Shown one piece after another: positions 1-6,764 of a DNA stretch of 16,440 nt. Position 1 is the first letter of the stretch; each line of letters starts with the position of its first letter. The notes beneath the pieces were generated by a model that saw only the letters and a list, made by a program, of their open reading frames with translations, did no database searches and was not told the DNA's origin. This stretch comes from Betaproteobacteria bacterium (GTDB lineage Bacteria > Pseudomonadota > Gammaproteobacteria > Burkholderiales > Thiobacillaceae), in assembly GCA_020049245.1 (NCBI GenBank), contig JAIFLB010000095.1, positions 1 to 16,440 on the forward strand, given 5' to 3'. Both the position numbers and the translations under genes were made by a program.

Positions 1-136
1 CGCCGGCGATGTGCGCCATTCCCTGGCCGACATTTCGAAGGCGCGCACGTTGCTGGGTTACGAACCCAGCCATCGCATCCAGGAAGGGCTGGTTGAAGCA
101 ATGGACTGGTATGTGAGCGATCTGACGAAGGGATGA
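1..136 (+). CDS. UDP-sugar 4-epimerase (WbpP-like), C-terminal fragment
   Basis: This is the 3' end of a gene that begins outside the window. The frame opens at base 2 and gives 44 residues before TGA at 134-136. The tail contains GDVRHSLADISKA, then LLGYEP and a final EGLVEAMDWY helix. This is the typical C-terminus of NAD-dependent extended-SDR epimerases of the WbpP/Gne (UDP-GlcNAc/GlcNAcUA 4-epimerase) group, which supply sugars for surface polysaccharide. The last four bases, ATGA, overlap the start of dacB, so the two are probably co-transcribed and translationally coupled. The family call rests on a short but distinctive tail; exact substrate cannot be told from it. Confidence 0.8.
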   Translation, partial: AGDVRHSLADISKARTLLGYEPSHRIQEGLVEAMDWYVSDLTKG

Positions 137-1572
137 TCGCGGCGTCGATTTTCCGATCGATGCGCCGAACCATTTGCCGCTGGGCGCAGCGCGCCCTGTT
201 TGTTTCTCTGGTCATGGCGCCAGCCTTCGCGAGGGCGGAGTTGCCCGCCGAGGTTGCGCTGGCTTTGCAGCAGGCCGATATCCCGGATAGCCATGTCGCG
301 GTTCTGGTGCGGGAACTGGGCAACCCGTTGCCGCTCCTGGCGCATGGCGAATCAGTCAGTTTCAATCCCGCTTCGGTGATGAAACTGGTCACCACCCTGG
401 CAGCACTCGATAGTCTGGGGCCGGCGCATACCTTCAAGACGCGCGTCTATCGCGATGGCCCGCTGCTGGATGGCGTTTTGCACGGTAACCTGGTTTTTCA
501 GGGCGGCGGCGATCCAGCGCTGACGCTGGAACGTTTCTGGTCTTTGTTGCGCGAACTGCGCCAACGCGGTGTCCGCGAAATCCGCGGAGATGTCCTGCTC
601 GACACGCAGTATTACCAGATTGATGCAATCGACCCCGCCGCCTTCGATCAAGCGCCGCTTCGGCCTTACAACGCGCCACCGAGTGCCATGCTGGTCAACT
701 TCAATTTGCTCAATCTGCGCCTGTCGGCTACGGGGGAAGCGATTGGCGCTCGACTCGAGCCAGCGCCGGCCGAACAAAGCCTGAGCATGGTCAACCAGTT
801 GCAGAGGATGGATGGGCCCTGCAATGGAACACGTGATGGCCTCAGATTGACCAAAGTTGATGCCAGCCTGATCCTGATTGGGGCTTACCTGAGTGATTGC
901 GGTGAACAGACGATACCGCTCAATCTGCTGCCGCCAGATGCCACGTTCATGACGATTTTCAATGAACTCTGGCAATCGCTTGGTGGTGAACTGGTCGGCG
1001 ACGTACAACTGGGCGAGCTGGAGGCAACTGCGCGCCCGCTGCTTGAATTCGAATCGCCTCCGCTTTCCCAGTTGGTGCGCGACATCAACAAGCACAGCAA
1101 CAACGTCATGGCCAAGATGCTGTTTCTCAATCTCGGCGCCGCGCGTTTTGATGCTCCCGCGACCTGGGAAAAAGGTGAGCGGGCGATTCAGGCCTGGGTG
1201 AACGAAGCCGGCCTGAAGATGCCGGAACTGGTGCTGGAAAATGGTTCCGGCCTGTCCCGCATCGAACGGATATCGGCGGCATCGCTGGCGCAACTGCTAA
1301 GTTATGCGGCAACGCGACCGGTCTTTTACGAGTTTGCCGCCAGTTTGCCGGCGGTTGGCCTGGAAGGAACCCAGAAAGGTCGCATGAATGGATCCGCCTC
1401 AGTCGGTGCAGCATGGCTGAAGTCCGGCAGTTTGAATGGGGCGCGCAATCTTGCCGGCTACCTGCTTGGCCCGAATGGAAGCCGGCGGATTCTGATCATG
1501 TTGATCAATCATCCCAAAGCTTCGGCGGCTGTCGAGGCGCAAGAAAAAATGCTGAACTGGTCGATGCAGTGA
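133..1572 (+). CDS. dacB: D-alanyl-D-alanine carboxypeptidase/endopeptidase (PBP4, DacB)
   Basis: The 479-residue protein matches the usual PBP4 length (about 475-480). It is a low-molecular-mass penicillin-binding protein of the S13 peptidase family, which cleaves D-Ala-D-Ala and meso-DAP cross-links in periplasmic peptidoglycan. The N-terminus has Arg residues, a hydrophobic stretch and AFARA before ELP, a signal peptide likely cut after residue 35. All three active-site motifs are visible: SVMK (nucleophile Ser81, Lys84), SNN (Ser322, Asn324) and KSG (430-432, a KTG variant). The region between motifs 1 and 2 is long, as expected for the inserted domains of class C enzymes. The ATG at 133 overlaps the upstream epimerase stop as ATGA; an in-frame ATG at 160 would still leave a signal peptide. 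No frameshift or missing key residue is seen. Confidence 0.95.
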   Translation: MIAASIFRSMRRTICRWAQRALFVSLVMAPAFARAELPAEVALALQQADIPDSHVAVLVRELGNPLPLLAHGESVSFNPASVMKLVTTLAALDSLGPAHTFKTRVYRDGPLLDGVLHGNLVFQGGGDPALTLERFWSLLRELRQRGVREIRGDVLLDTQYYQIDAIDPAAFDQAPLRPYNAPPSAMLVNFNLLNLRLSATGEAIGARLEPAPAEQSLSMVNQLQRMDGPCNGTRDGLRLTKVDASLILIGAYLSDCGEQTIPLNLLPPDATFMTIFNELWQSLGGELVGDVQLGELEATARPLLEFESPPLSQLVRDINKHSNNVMAKMLFLNLGAARFDAPATWEKGERAIQAWVNEAGLKMPELVLENGSGLSRIERISAASLAQLLSYAATRPVFYEFAASLPAVGLEGTQKGRMNGSASVGAAWLKSGSLNGARNLAGYLLGPNGSRRILIMLINHPKASAAVEAQEKMLNWSMQ

Positions 1573-1584
1573 GTGAGCGTGGAA

Positions 1585-1619
1585 GGCAATCTGTCTGCGG
1601 ATGACTGGCACAGATTGCC
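1585..1619 (+). other. Perfect 10-bp stem-loop just downstream of dacB
   Basis: GGCAATCTGT (1585-1594) is exactly complementary to ACAGATTGCC (1610-1619), with a 15-base loop. It starts 13 bases after the dacB stop codon. There is no run of T directly after it, so it is not a classical intrinsic terminator. It could protect the mRNA 3' end or mark a Rho-dependent end of the epimerase-dacB transcript. The structure is seen directly; the role is inferred. Confidence 0.5.
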
Positions 1620-1821
1620 GATGATCAAGCAGAAAAATGAAAATAATCTGGCTACTTATGCACACCTTTACGCTTGACATCGCATTTTTCTGGCGCTAGC
1701 GATGCGAAGAATACTGTGATTTCGCAACCACATGATTTTTATAGATTATTTTCTTGCCGTTTTTTTAGGCCCAACGCATGGAGTCGCGTTGCATATAGGG
1801 TTTTCGGGCTTATCAGGTTTG

Positions 1822-1842
1822 TTTTCCACAACGTTATCCACA
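1822..1842 (+). promoter_or_regulatory. Two DnaA-box-like 9-mers upstream of priA
   Basis: TTATCCACA at 1834-1842 is a perfect consensus DnaA box. TTTTCCACA at 1822-1830 differs from it at one position and lies in the same orientation, 12 bases apart start to start. A degenerate copy in the opposite orientation, GGTGGACAA, lies at 1848-1856 (two mismatches). An AT-rich stretch precedes them. They may be DnaA-binding sites controlling priA or a local DnaA-titration site; this is inferred from motif match alone. Confidence 0.45.
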
Positions 1843-1933
1843 GCTTCGGTGGACAAGTTAAAAACTCCTTACAGGGTTGGTGGTTCATCGCATTTTCTTA
1901 CTAATTACTTTAAGTAGCTTTGATAAGTCAGAC

Positions 1934-4165
1934 GTGCTCAACACCGAATTACCTGTCTCCGCCGAGTCCGCAACGACCGCGAATGTGATGATTGCCCGGG
2001 TCGCGCTCGATATGCCACTCGATCGTTTGTTCGATTATCTGGCGCTCGACGCGGATGCCGACGATATCGGTCGTCGTGTGGAAGTGCCTTTCGGTAACCG
2101 CAGGTTGATCGGCGTTCTGGTCGCGCTGGCGGACCACTCCGGCTTGCCAATGGAAAGTTTGAAGCCACTGCATGCGATAGATCGCGGCAGCCCGCCATTG
2201 CCAGCGGATTTGCTGGTGCTGGCGCGTTTTGTTTGCGATTACTACCACCACGCATTCGGCGCCGTGCTGGCGATGATGTTGCCGCCCGCTTTACGCCGCA
2301 CAGCGACGCCTGCCAGGACGCGCAAGGCATTGCCGATGCTGGCTTATCGCCTGACTGCGATTGGCCGCGCCGAGGCCGAGCGGGTTCCTGTCCGTTTCAC
2401 TGCGCGAAAACGCTTGGCGGAACGAATGCTCGCTGCAGAAATACCTTGGGCGAGTTGCTCGGCAAGCGACAAAGCCGTGCTGCGAGACTGGCTTGAACAT
2501 GCCTGGATCGAGCCGATCAGCCAGGTCTCGCAGATGCCGCCGCAAGAAACCATGCCGGCCTTGACCGACGAGCAGGAAACCGTGGTCGCCGCCCTGCGTG
2601 CCGCTGGTAACAGGTTCAATGCGTTCTTGCTGCATGGCGTCACCGGCAGCGGCAAGACCGAGGTTTACCTGCGTTGGGTGGCTGATGTCCTGTCACGCGG
2701 TCAGCAGGTACTGGTGCTGGTGCCGGAAATCCACCTGACGCCGCAATTGACTGAACGATTCACGCGCCGTTTTCCCGAGCGCAGATTGATCAGCCTGCAC
2801 AGCAATCTGGCTGCGGGAGAGCGGCGAATCGCTTGGCTGGAAGCCTTGGCGGGGCAGGCGGACATCGTGCTGGGGACGCGCCTGGCGATATTCACGCCAC
2901 TACCGCGACTCGGCCTGATCATCGTCGATGAGGAACATGACAACGCCTACAAACAGATGGAAGGCATGCGCTATTCAGCCCGCGACGTGGCGGTCTGGCG
3001 GGCGCGTGAACGCGGCGTGCCGGTGTTGCTGGGGTCGGCGACGCCAGCGCTGGAAAGCTGGCGCAACGCCAAGGAAGGGCGCTATCACCTGCTCGGGCTG
3101 AGCAAGCGTGCGCATGCCGAGGCGGTGTTGCCGAAAGTGCGCTTGATCGACAGCCGCACGGATCGTCCCAAACTCGGCCTCACCAGCGTACTGCTGACCG
3201 CGTTGGCGGAACGCCTGCAACGCGGCGAACAAAGCCTGGTGTTTATCAATCGGCGCGGCTACGCCCCGAGCATGCTGTGCAACGGTTGCGGCCACGTTTT
3301 TTCCTGCTCGCGCTGTTCAGCGCATCTGGTGCTGCATCGAAGTCGGCAGGGCTACCGACTGGTCTGCCACCATTGCGGCCTCATCGCGCGGCCGCCGGAA
3401 GCCTGCCCGGAATGCGGCAATCTCGATCTGCGTCCGGCCGGACAGGGAACGCAGCGGATCGAGGAAACCCTGGCCGAGCAATTTCCGACCGCCCGCATCC
3501 TGCGTATCGACCGTGACACCGCCGCGCGCAAGGGCGCGTTTGCCGCCATGCGCGAGCAGGTCGAGGCACGTGAAGTGGACATCATGGTAGGCACCCAGAT
3601 CGTTGCCAAAGGTCATGATTTTCCGCATCTCACCCTGGTCGGCGTCATTGGCGCCGACCAAGCCTTGGTCTCGCCCGACTTTCGCGCCAGTGAGCGGCTC
3701 TTTGCGCAGCTCATGCAAGTCGCCGGCCGCGCCGGTCGCGCGCAGCATCCGGGTGAGGTATTGATTCAGACGCAATATCCACGTCACCCTTTGTATCAGG
3801 CCTTGCAGAGGCATGATTACCCGGGGTTTGCCGAAGCCGCGTTGCGCGAGCGTCGCGGCGCCGACTTTCCACCTTATGCCAGCCAGGCCTTGTTGCGTGC
3901 TGAAGCGCGCGAAGAGGAAGCTGCTCTGGGGTTTTTGCTGGCGGCGCGAGAAGCGGGACTTGCCTTGCAGACCGGGGTTGTCCTGTTCGACCCGGTGGCG
4001 GCGTTGATGGCGCGGGTGGCGAATCGATATCGCATGCAATTGCTGGTGCAGGCGAGTGCGCGGCAGCGTTTGCAGCAGTTCCTTGGCCACTGGCTGCCGC
4101 AGCTCGAAGCATTGCCGGCGAGAGGCGTTAAATGGTCATTGGATGTTGACCCGATGGATTATTGA
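1934..4165 (+). CDS. priA: Primosomal replication restart helicase PriA
   Basis: PriA recognises stalled or broken replication forks, unwinds them 3'-5' and starts loading of DnaB. From GTG 1934 the protein is 743 residues (E. coli PriA has 732). The N-terminal DNA-binding domain begins IARVALDMPLDRLFDYL. The helicase core shows Walker A GVTGSGKT (235-242), the DEEHD box (332-336), AKGHDF (about 559) and motif VI QVAGRAGR (595-602). Between the helicase lobes all eight zinc ligands are present: Cys449, 452, 458, 461, 478, 481, 491 and 494. The start is uncertain: TTG 1877 extends the frame but its extra codons are AT-rich and unlike coding sequence; ATG 1988 (725 residues) begins nearer the conserved N-terminus. 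GTG 1934 was chosen because GC-rich third positions begin there, but no start has a strong ribosome site. The gene stands alone and ends eight bases before a strong terminator. Confidence 0.95.
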   Translation: MLNTELPVSAESATTANVMIARVALDMPLDRLFDYLALDADADDIGRRVEVPFGNRRLIGVLVALADHSGLPMESLKPLHAIDRGSPPLPADLLVLARFVCDYYHHAFGAVLAMMLPPALRRTATPARTRKALPMLAYRLTAIGRAEAERVPVRFTARKRLAERMLAAEIPWASCSASDKAVLRDWLEHAWIEPISQVSQMPPQETMPALTDEQETVVAALRAAGNRFNAFLLHGVTGSGKTEVYLRWVADVLSRGQQVLVLVPEIHLTPQLTERFTRRFPERRLISLHSNLAAGERRIAWLEALAGQADIVLGTRLAIFTPLPRLGLIIVDEEHDNAYKQMEGMRYSARDVAVWRARERGVPVLLGSATPALESWRNAKEGRYHLLGLSKRAHAEAVLPKVRLIDSRTDRPKLGLTSVLLTALAERLQRGEQSLVFINRRGYAPSMLCNGCGHVFSCSRCSAHLVLHRSRQGYRLVCHHCGLIARPPEACPECGNLDLRPAGQGTQRIEETLAEQFPTARILRIDRDTAARKGAFAAMREQVEAREVDIMVGTQIVAKGHDFPHLTLVGVIGADQALVSPDFRASERLFAQLMQVAGRAGRAQHPGEVLIQTQYPRHPLYQALQRHDYPGFAEAALRERRGADFPPYASQALLRAEAREEEAALGFLLAAREAGLALQTGVVLFDPVAALMARVANRYRMQLLVQASARQRLQQFLGHWLPQLEALPARGVKWSLDVDPMDY

Positions 4166-4172
4166 TCGCCGG

Positions 4173-4221
4173 CAGCGGACGAGAAAAAAGCGGGCCATGC
4201 CCGCTTTTTTCTCGTCCGCTG
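4173..4221. terminator. Strong bidirectional intrinsic terminator between priA and the algP-like gene
   Basis: A perfect 23-bp inverted repeat has arms 4173-4195 and 4199-4221 with a 3-base CAT loop. The core is A6-GCGGGC-CAT-GCCCGC-T6, so on either strand a GC-rich hairpin is followed by six U residues. It lies between two convergent genes, 8 bases after the priA stop and 11 bases beyond the stop of the minus-strand algP-like gene, and should stop transcription in both directions. Confidence 0.9.
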
Positions 4222-4232
4222 TGCTAACCGCG

Positions 4233-4736
4233 TTATTTTTTCGCAGCTGCTTTGGCAGCAGGTTTTGCAGCAGCGGGTTTAGCGACAGCAACCTTCTTGG
4301 CAGGCGCGGCAGCGGGTTTGGCAACAGCCGCTTTCTTGGCAGGCGCGGCAGCAGGTTTAGCAGCGGCGGCTTTCTTGGCAGGCGCGGCAGCAGGTTTGGC
4401 GGCGGCGGCTTTCTTGGCAGGCGCGGCAGCAGGTTTGGCGGCAGCAGCTTTCTTGGCAGGCGCGGCAGCAGGTTTGGCGGCGGCGGCTTTCTTGACGGGG
4501 GCGGCAGCAGGTTTAGCGGCAGCGGCTTTCTTGGCAGGCGCGGCGGCAGGTTTGGCGGCAGCGGCTTTCTTGGCAGGAGCGGCGGCAGGTTTGGCGGCGG
4601 CAGCTTTCTTGGCGGGAGCGGCAGCAGGTTTAGCGGCAGCCGCAGTCTTGGCGGGTTCTGCGGCCGCTTTTGCGGCAGCGGGCTTTGCTACTGTGGCTTT
4701 CTTGGCGGGACTTTTTGCTGGTTTGGCAACGGGCAT
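4233..4736 (-). CDS. AlgP/histone-H1-like Ala-Lys-Pro repeat protein
   Basis: A 167-residue, extremely basic protein made almost entirely of Ala, Lys and Pro. After a 31-residue lead it carries nine tandem copies of the 13-mer AAAAKPAAAPAKK (residues 32-148), then a tail ending KPAAKAAAKK. This composition resembles the C-terminal tail of eukaryotic histone H1 and the KPAA repeats of Pseudomonas AlgP (AlgR3), a nucleoid-associated protein; DNA binding and compaction is the likely role, by inference. No folded domain, signal peptide or Cys is seen. The ATG is preceded on the minus strand by GAGGAG at a good distance, which supports real translation in this frame rather than in the open frames on the other strand. 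It faces priA and shares its terminator. Homologous repeat proteins differ widely in length, so orthology to algP is unproven. Confidence 0.85.
   Translation of the reverse strand: MPVAKPAKSPAKKATVAKPAAAKAAAEPAKTAAAAKPAAAPAKKAAAAKPAAAPAKKAAAAKPAAAPAKKAAAAKPAAAPVKKAAAAKPAAAPAKKAAAAKPAAAPAKKAAAAKPAAAPAKKAAAAKPAAAPAKKAAVAKPAAAPAKKVAVAKPAAAKPAAKAAAKK
4293..4643 (-). repeat. Nine tandem 39-bp repeats within the algP-like gene
   Basis: Nine contiguous 39-base units each encode AAAAKPAAAPAKK or a near copy. The fourth unit has Val in place of the last Ala (PVKK) and the ninth has AAVAK. The units differ mostly at synonymous positions, so the protein repeat is conserved better than the DNA. Such an array can gain or lose units in frame by slippage or recombination and is also a risk for assembly collapse. 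Confidence 0.95.
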
Positions 4737-4818
4737 GTCTTACTCCTCGAATGATGAAGGGTTTGGCCGGAAAGCCTTTTGCCTCAAGCACTTCCACACG
4801 ATCAAGAGGCGTGCGGCG

Positions 4819-4849
4819 ATTGTAGAACAAAAAAATGCGCGCTCGACAA
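4819..4849 (-). promoter_or_regulatory. Candidate promoter of the algP-like gene
   Basis: On the minus strand TACAAT (4824-4819) matches five of six positions of a sigma-70 -10 box. A weak -35-like TTGTCG (4849-4844) lies 19 bases upstream. The -35 half sits inside the lysA terminator hairpin. The gene needs its own promoter because that terminator separates it from lysA. The placement is tentative. Confidence 0.3.
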
Positions 4850-4865
4850 GCCCAGAGCGCGTATT
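4828..4865 (-). terminator. Intrinsic terminator of the lptM-lysA operon
   Basis: Arms 4834-4844 and 4855-4865 form an 11-bp stem with one mismatched pair (4837/4862) and a 10-base loop. Read on the minus strand it is followed directly by a run of T (plus-strand A tract ending at 4835). It lies about 45 bases after the lysA stop codon. Confidence 0.75.
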
Positions 4866-4910
4866 TGCTTGATATCAGCGGCTTGGTGGTGCCAAAAAGG
4901 CACAAAAATA

Positions 4911-6161
4911 TCAGCCCGGCAACACGCTTTCCTGGGCTAACAGATTTTCGATCCGTTCGCGCGCATGGATCAGGTGCATCTGCTTGCCGTCAATCATCAC
5001 CTCAGCCGCGCGCGGCCGGGTGTTGTAGTTCGAACTCATGCTCATGCCGTAGGCGCCAGTCGAACAGATGGCGAGCAGGTCATCCTGCGCCAGTGCGAGG
5101 GTACGATCGTGACCAAGAAAATCGCCGCTTTCGCAGACTGGTCCGACGACGGCGTAGTTGCGCGTCGCCTCATCGACCCGCTCTCTGACCGGCAGGATGT
5201 CGTGCCAGGCGTCATACAGCGCCGGCCGCATCAGGTCGTTCATCGCGGCATCGACAATGGCGAAATCTTTTGTTTCGCCGTGTTTCAGGTATTCCACCCG
5301 GGTCAGCAACCAACCGGCATTGCCGACCAACGCGCGACCCGGTTCGACCACCAGGCGTTCGTCGCGACCTTGCATGCGGGCCAGAATGACGTTGGCGTAG
5401 GCGTCCAGTTCAGGCGGGGTTTCGTCACGATAGCGAATGCCGACACCACCGCCGATATCGATGTGTTGCAGCCGAATTCCCTCCGCTTGCAGGCTGGTGA
5501 CCAGTTCCAGCACGCGATCCAGCGCTTCCCCAAAGGGGGCGACTTCGGTCAGCTGCGAGCCGATATGGCAATCGATGCCGGTGATGCGCAGGTGCGCCAT
5601 GCTGGCCGCTTCGCGATAGACGCGCAGGGCGTGTTCGTGGGCAATGCCGAACTTGTTGTCCTTCAGACCAGTGGAAATATAGGGATGTGTCTTGGCATCG
5701 ACATTCGGATTGACGCGCAAGCTGATGGCGGCAGTCTGGCCCAGCTCACCGGCAATCTGATTCAAGCGGACGAGTTCGCTTTCCGATTCGACGTTGAAGC
5801 AATGGATGCCGGCGGTCAGGGCCGCGCGCATTTCCGCTGCGGTCTTGCCGACGCCGGAAAAGACCACTTTCCCCGGATCGCCGCCGGCAGCCAGCACACG
5901 TGCCAACTCGCCACCGGAAACGATGTCGAAACCGGCACCCAGACGGGCGAACAGATTCAGAATCGCAAGGCTTGAATTAGCCTTCACCGCATAGCAGATC
6001 AGATGCGGATGTACCGAAAAGGCATGGTCATAGGCGCGATACGCCTGTTCCAGGGTGGCGCGCGAATAGAGATAACACGGTGTGCCGAACTGAGCGGCGA
6101 CCTCAGCAAGCGGCACATCCTCAACATGCAGGATGCCTTCCCGGCGTGAAAGAGCGTTCAT
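4911..6161 (-). CDS. lysA: Diaminopimelate decarboxylase (LysA)
   Basis: LysA is a PLP enzyme that decarboxylates meso-diaminopimelate to L-lysine, the last step of the DAP pathway in the cytoplasm. The 416 residues match the family length (E. coli 420). Visible signatures of the alanine-racemase-like fold III enzymes are the PLP lysine in YAVKANS (Lys60), DCHIGSQ (His199), the phosphate-binding DIGGGVGIRY (235-244), VEPGRALVG (272-280) and the catalytic CESGDFLG (Cys343) of the partner active site, followed by GAYGMSMSSNYN. The start ATG (6161-6159) overlaps the lptM stop as ATGA, so the pair is probably translationally coupled. An intrinsic terminator follows. dapF, often next in other genomes, is not here. 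Confidence 0.97.
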   Translation of the reverse strand: MNALSRREGILHVEDVPLAEVAAQFGTPCYLYSRATLEQAYRAYDHAFSVHPHLICYAVKANSSLAILNLFARLGAGFDIVSGGELARVLAAGGDPGKVVFSGVGKTAAEMRAALTAGIHCFNVESESELVRLNQIAGELGQTAAISLRVNPNVDAKTHPYISTGLKDNKFGIAHEHALRVYREAASMAHLRITGIDCHIGSQLTEVAPFGEALDRVLELVTSLQAEGIRLQHIDIGGGVGIRYRDETPPELDAYANVILARMQGRDERLVVEPGRALVGNAGWLLTRVEYLKHGETKDFAIVDAAMNDLMRPALYDAWHDILPVRERVDEATRNYAVVGPVCESGDFLGHDRTLALAQDDLLAICSTGAYGMSMSSNYNTRPRAAEVMIDGKQMHLIHARERIENLLAQESVLPG

Positions 6162-6319
6162 TTTTGGGTGGCCTGAGTGGGTTGTGCCGGTTGGCTGGGT
6201 TGGGCAAGGCTGGACTTGGGCGCAGCGGTATCCGGTAGATACAGGGCCCCTTTCTTGCCGCAGCCGGAGAGAGTGAAAAAAGTGCCTGACAAGGCGCAGA
6301 TCAAGAGGAAATTTCGCAT
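6158..6319 (-). CDS. lptM: LPS translocon maturation chaperone lipoprotein LptM (YifL/LppL)
   Basis: A 53-residue lipoprotein. The signal peptide (MRNFLLICALSGTFFT) ends in the lipobox LSGC with the lipidated Cys at 20. The mature protein starts CGKKGALYLPD, the hallmark of the YifL/LptM family, then a low-complexity Ala/Gln/Pro/Ser tail. In E. coli LptM helps LptD fold and form correct disulfides in the outer-membrane LPS translocon; that role is taken from the family. The gene overlaps lysA by four bases (ATGA), and this lysA-adjacent, cyaY-divergent position is the conserved location of yifL/lppL. It is below the usual length cutoff for gene callers and easily missed. Confidence 0.92.
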   Translation of the reverse strand: MRNFLLICALSGTFFTLSGCGKKGALYLPDTAAPKSSLAQPSQPAQPTQATQK

Positions 6320-6343
6320 GGGGAGGCCTTTAAAATCGGGAGC

Positions 6344-6372
6344 AGTTTAGCAGCCCCGAGTTTGCCTCCCAA
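6344..6372 (-). promoter_or_regulatory. Candidate sigma-70 promoter of lptM-lysA
   Basis: On the minus strand TTGGGA (6372-6367) and TAAACT (6349-6344) are separated by 17 bases, each matching four of six consensus positions. They sit in the 77-base gap between the divergent lptM and cyaY genes, about 25 bases ahead of the lptM start. The match is modest. Confidence 0.3.
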
Positions 6373-6396
6373 GGCTGCGCCAACCAGGAGCATTGG

Positions 6397-6714
6397 ATGA
6401 CTGAAACTGAATACACCCGTTTGGCTGATGACACGCTGAACAAGCTGGAGCAGGCGATTGAACACGCCGATGCCGATTTTGATTATGAGTTTTCCGAAGG
6501 CGGCATTCTGCAAATCGAATTCGCTGACGACTCGGTGATTGTCGTCAACAAGCAAGCCGCAGCGCAGGAGATCTGGGTGGCGGCAAAAAGCGGCGGCTAT
6601 CATTTCCGTTGGGATGGCCAGGTGTGGCGCGATACCCGTAGCAACGAGGAACTGTTCGCCTCGCTGTCGCGTTTTGCCTCGGCGCAATCGGGTAGTCAGG
6701 TCAGCCTGATCTAG
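6397..6714 (+). CDS. cyaY: Frataxin-like iron-sulfur assembly regulator CyaY
   Basis: CyaY is the bacterial frataxin, which binds iron and the IscS cysteine desulfurase and tunes Fe-S cluster assembly. The 105 residues match the family (E. coli 106). The first helix is acidic (NKLEQAIEHADADFDYEF), which forms the iron-binding ridge. The beta-sheet segments follow, with VVNKQAAAQEIWVAAKSGGYHF and WRDTRS near positions 50-80. An AGGAG ribosome site lies about six bases before the ATG. It is transcribed away from lptM-lysA, the common arrangement in gamma- and betaproteobacteria. No anomalies. Confidence 0.95.
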   Translation: MTETEYTRLADDTLNKLEQAIEHADADFDYEFSEGGILQIEFADDSVIVVNKQAAAQEIWVAAKSGGYHFRWDGQVWRDTRSNEELFASLSRFASAQSGSQVSLI

Positions 6715-6764
6715 CGCTGGTTTGGCTTACACTTGCCGGTGTCTGGAGGCTTGAGGGTAAATAA

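Larger units (their letters stand above)
1573..1933. other. AT-rich intergenic region between dacB and priA
   Basis: About 360 bases without a convincing gene. Short open frames here have AT-rich, non-coding-like codons and no ribosome binding site. The region holds a hairpin just after dacB (1585-1619), a T-rich stretch (about 1733-1767), a small 6-bp dyad CAACGC/GCGTTG (1772-1777 and 1786-1791) and the DnaA-box-like motifs listed separately. A perfect TTGACA occurs at 1674-1679, but no good -10 lies 16-18 bases downstream. It is clearly richer in A and T than the neighbouring genes and probably holds the priA promoter, which I cannot place. Confidence 0.6.

Noticed and set aside
352..1293. 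Long minus-strand open frame (313 codons) opposite dacB
   Set aside because: Composition is not that of a protein family I know, and dacB in the opposite strand has all catalytic motifs; long antisense frames are common in GC-rich DNA.
1674..1702. Perfect TTGACA as a priA promoter
   Set aside because: No acceptable -10 box lies 16-18 bases downstream (TAGCGA is the best), and it is over 200 bases from the likely priA start.
1772..1791. CAACGC/GCGTTG dyad upstream of priA as a terminator
   Set aside because: The stem is only six pairs and no T run follows on either strand.
4056..4754. A 232-codon plus-strand frame with Gly/Arg/Ser/Phe (RGG-like) repeats
   Set aside because: It starts inside priA, runs through the strong terminator and again reads the repeat array antisense; the striking RGG pattern is a by-product of the repeat codons.
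4252..4872. A 206-codon plus-strand open frame (Ala/Gly-rich) across the algP-like gene
   Set aside because: It is the antisense reading of the 39-base repeats, which stay open in several frames. The minus-strand frame has the ribosome site, the terminator and the known family composition.
6722..6737. Sigma-54-like promoter (TGGC...TTGC) before the cyclic-nucleotide-binding genes
   Set aside because: The GG-GC spacing is nine bases instead of the required ten.
6729..6742. ACAC-N6-GTGT dyad as a possible CRP-type operator
   Set aside because: Only four paired bases per arm and no match to the CRP half-site TGTGA; expected by chance.
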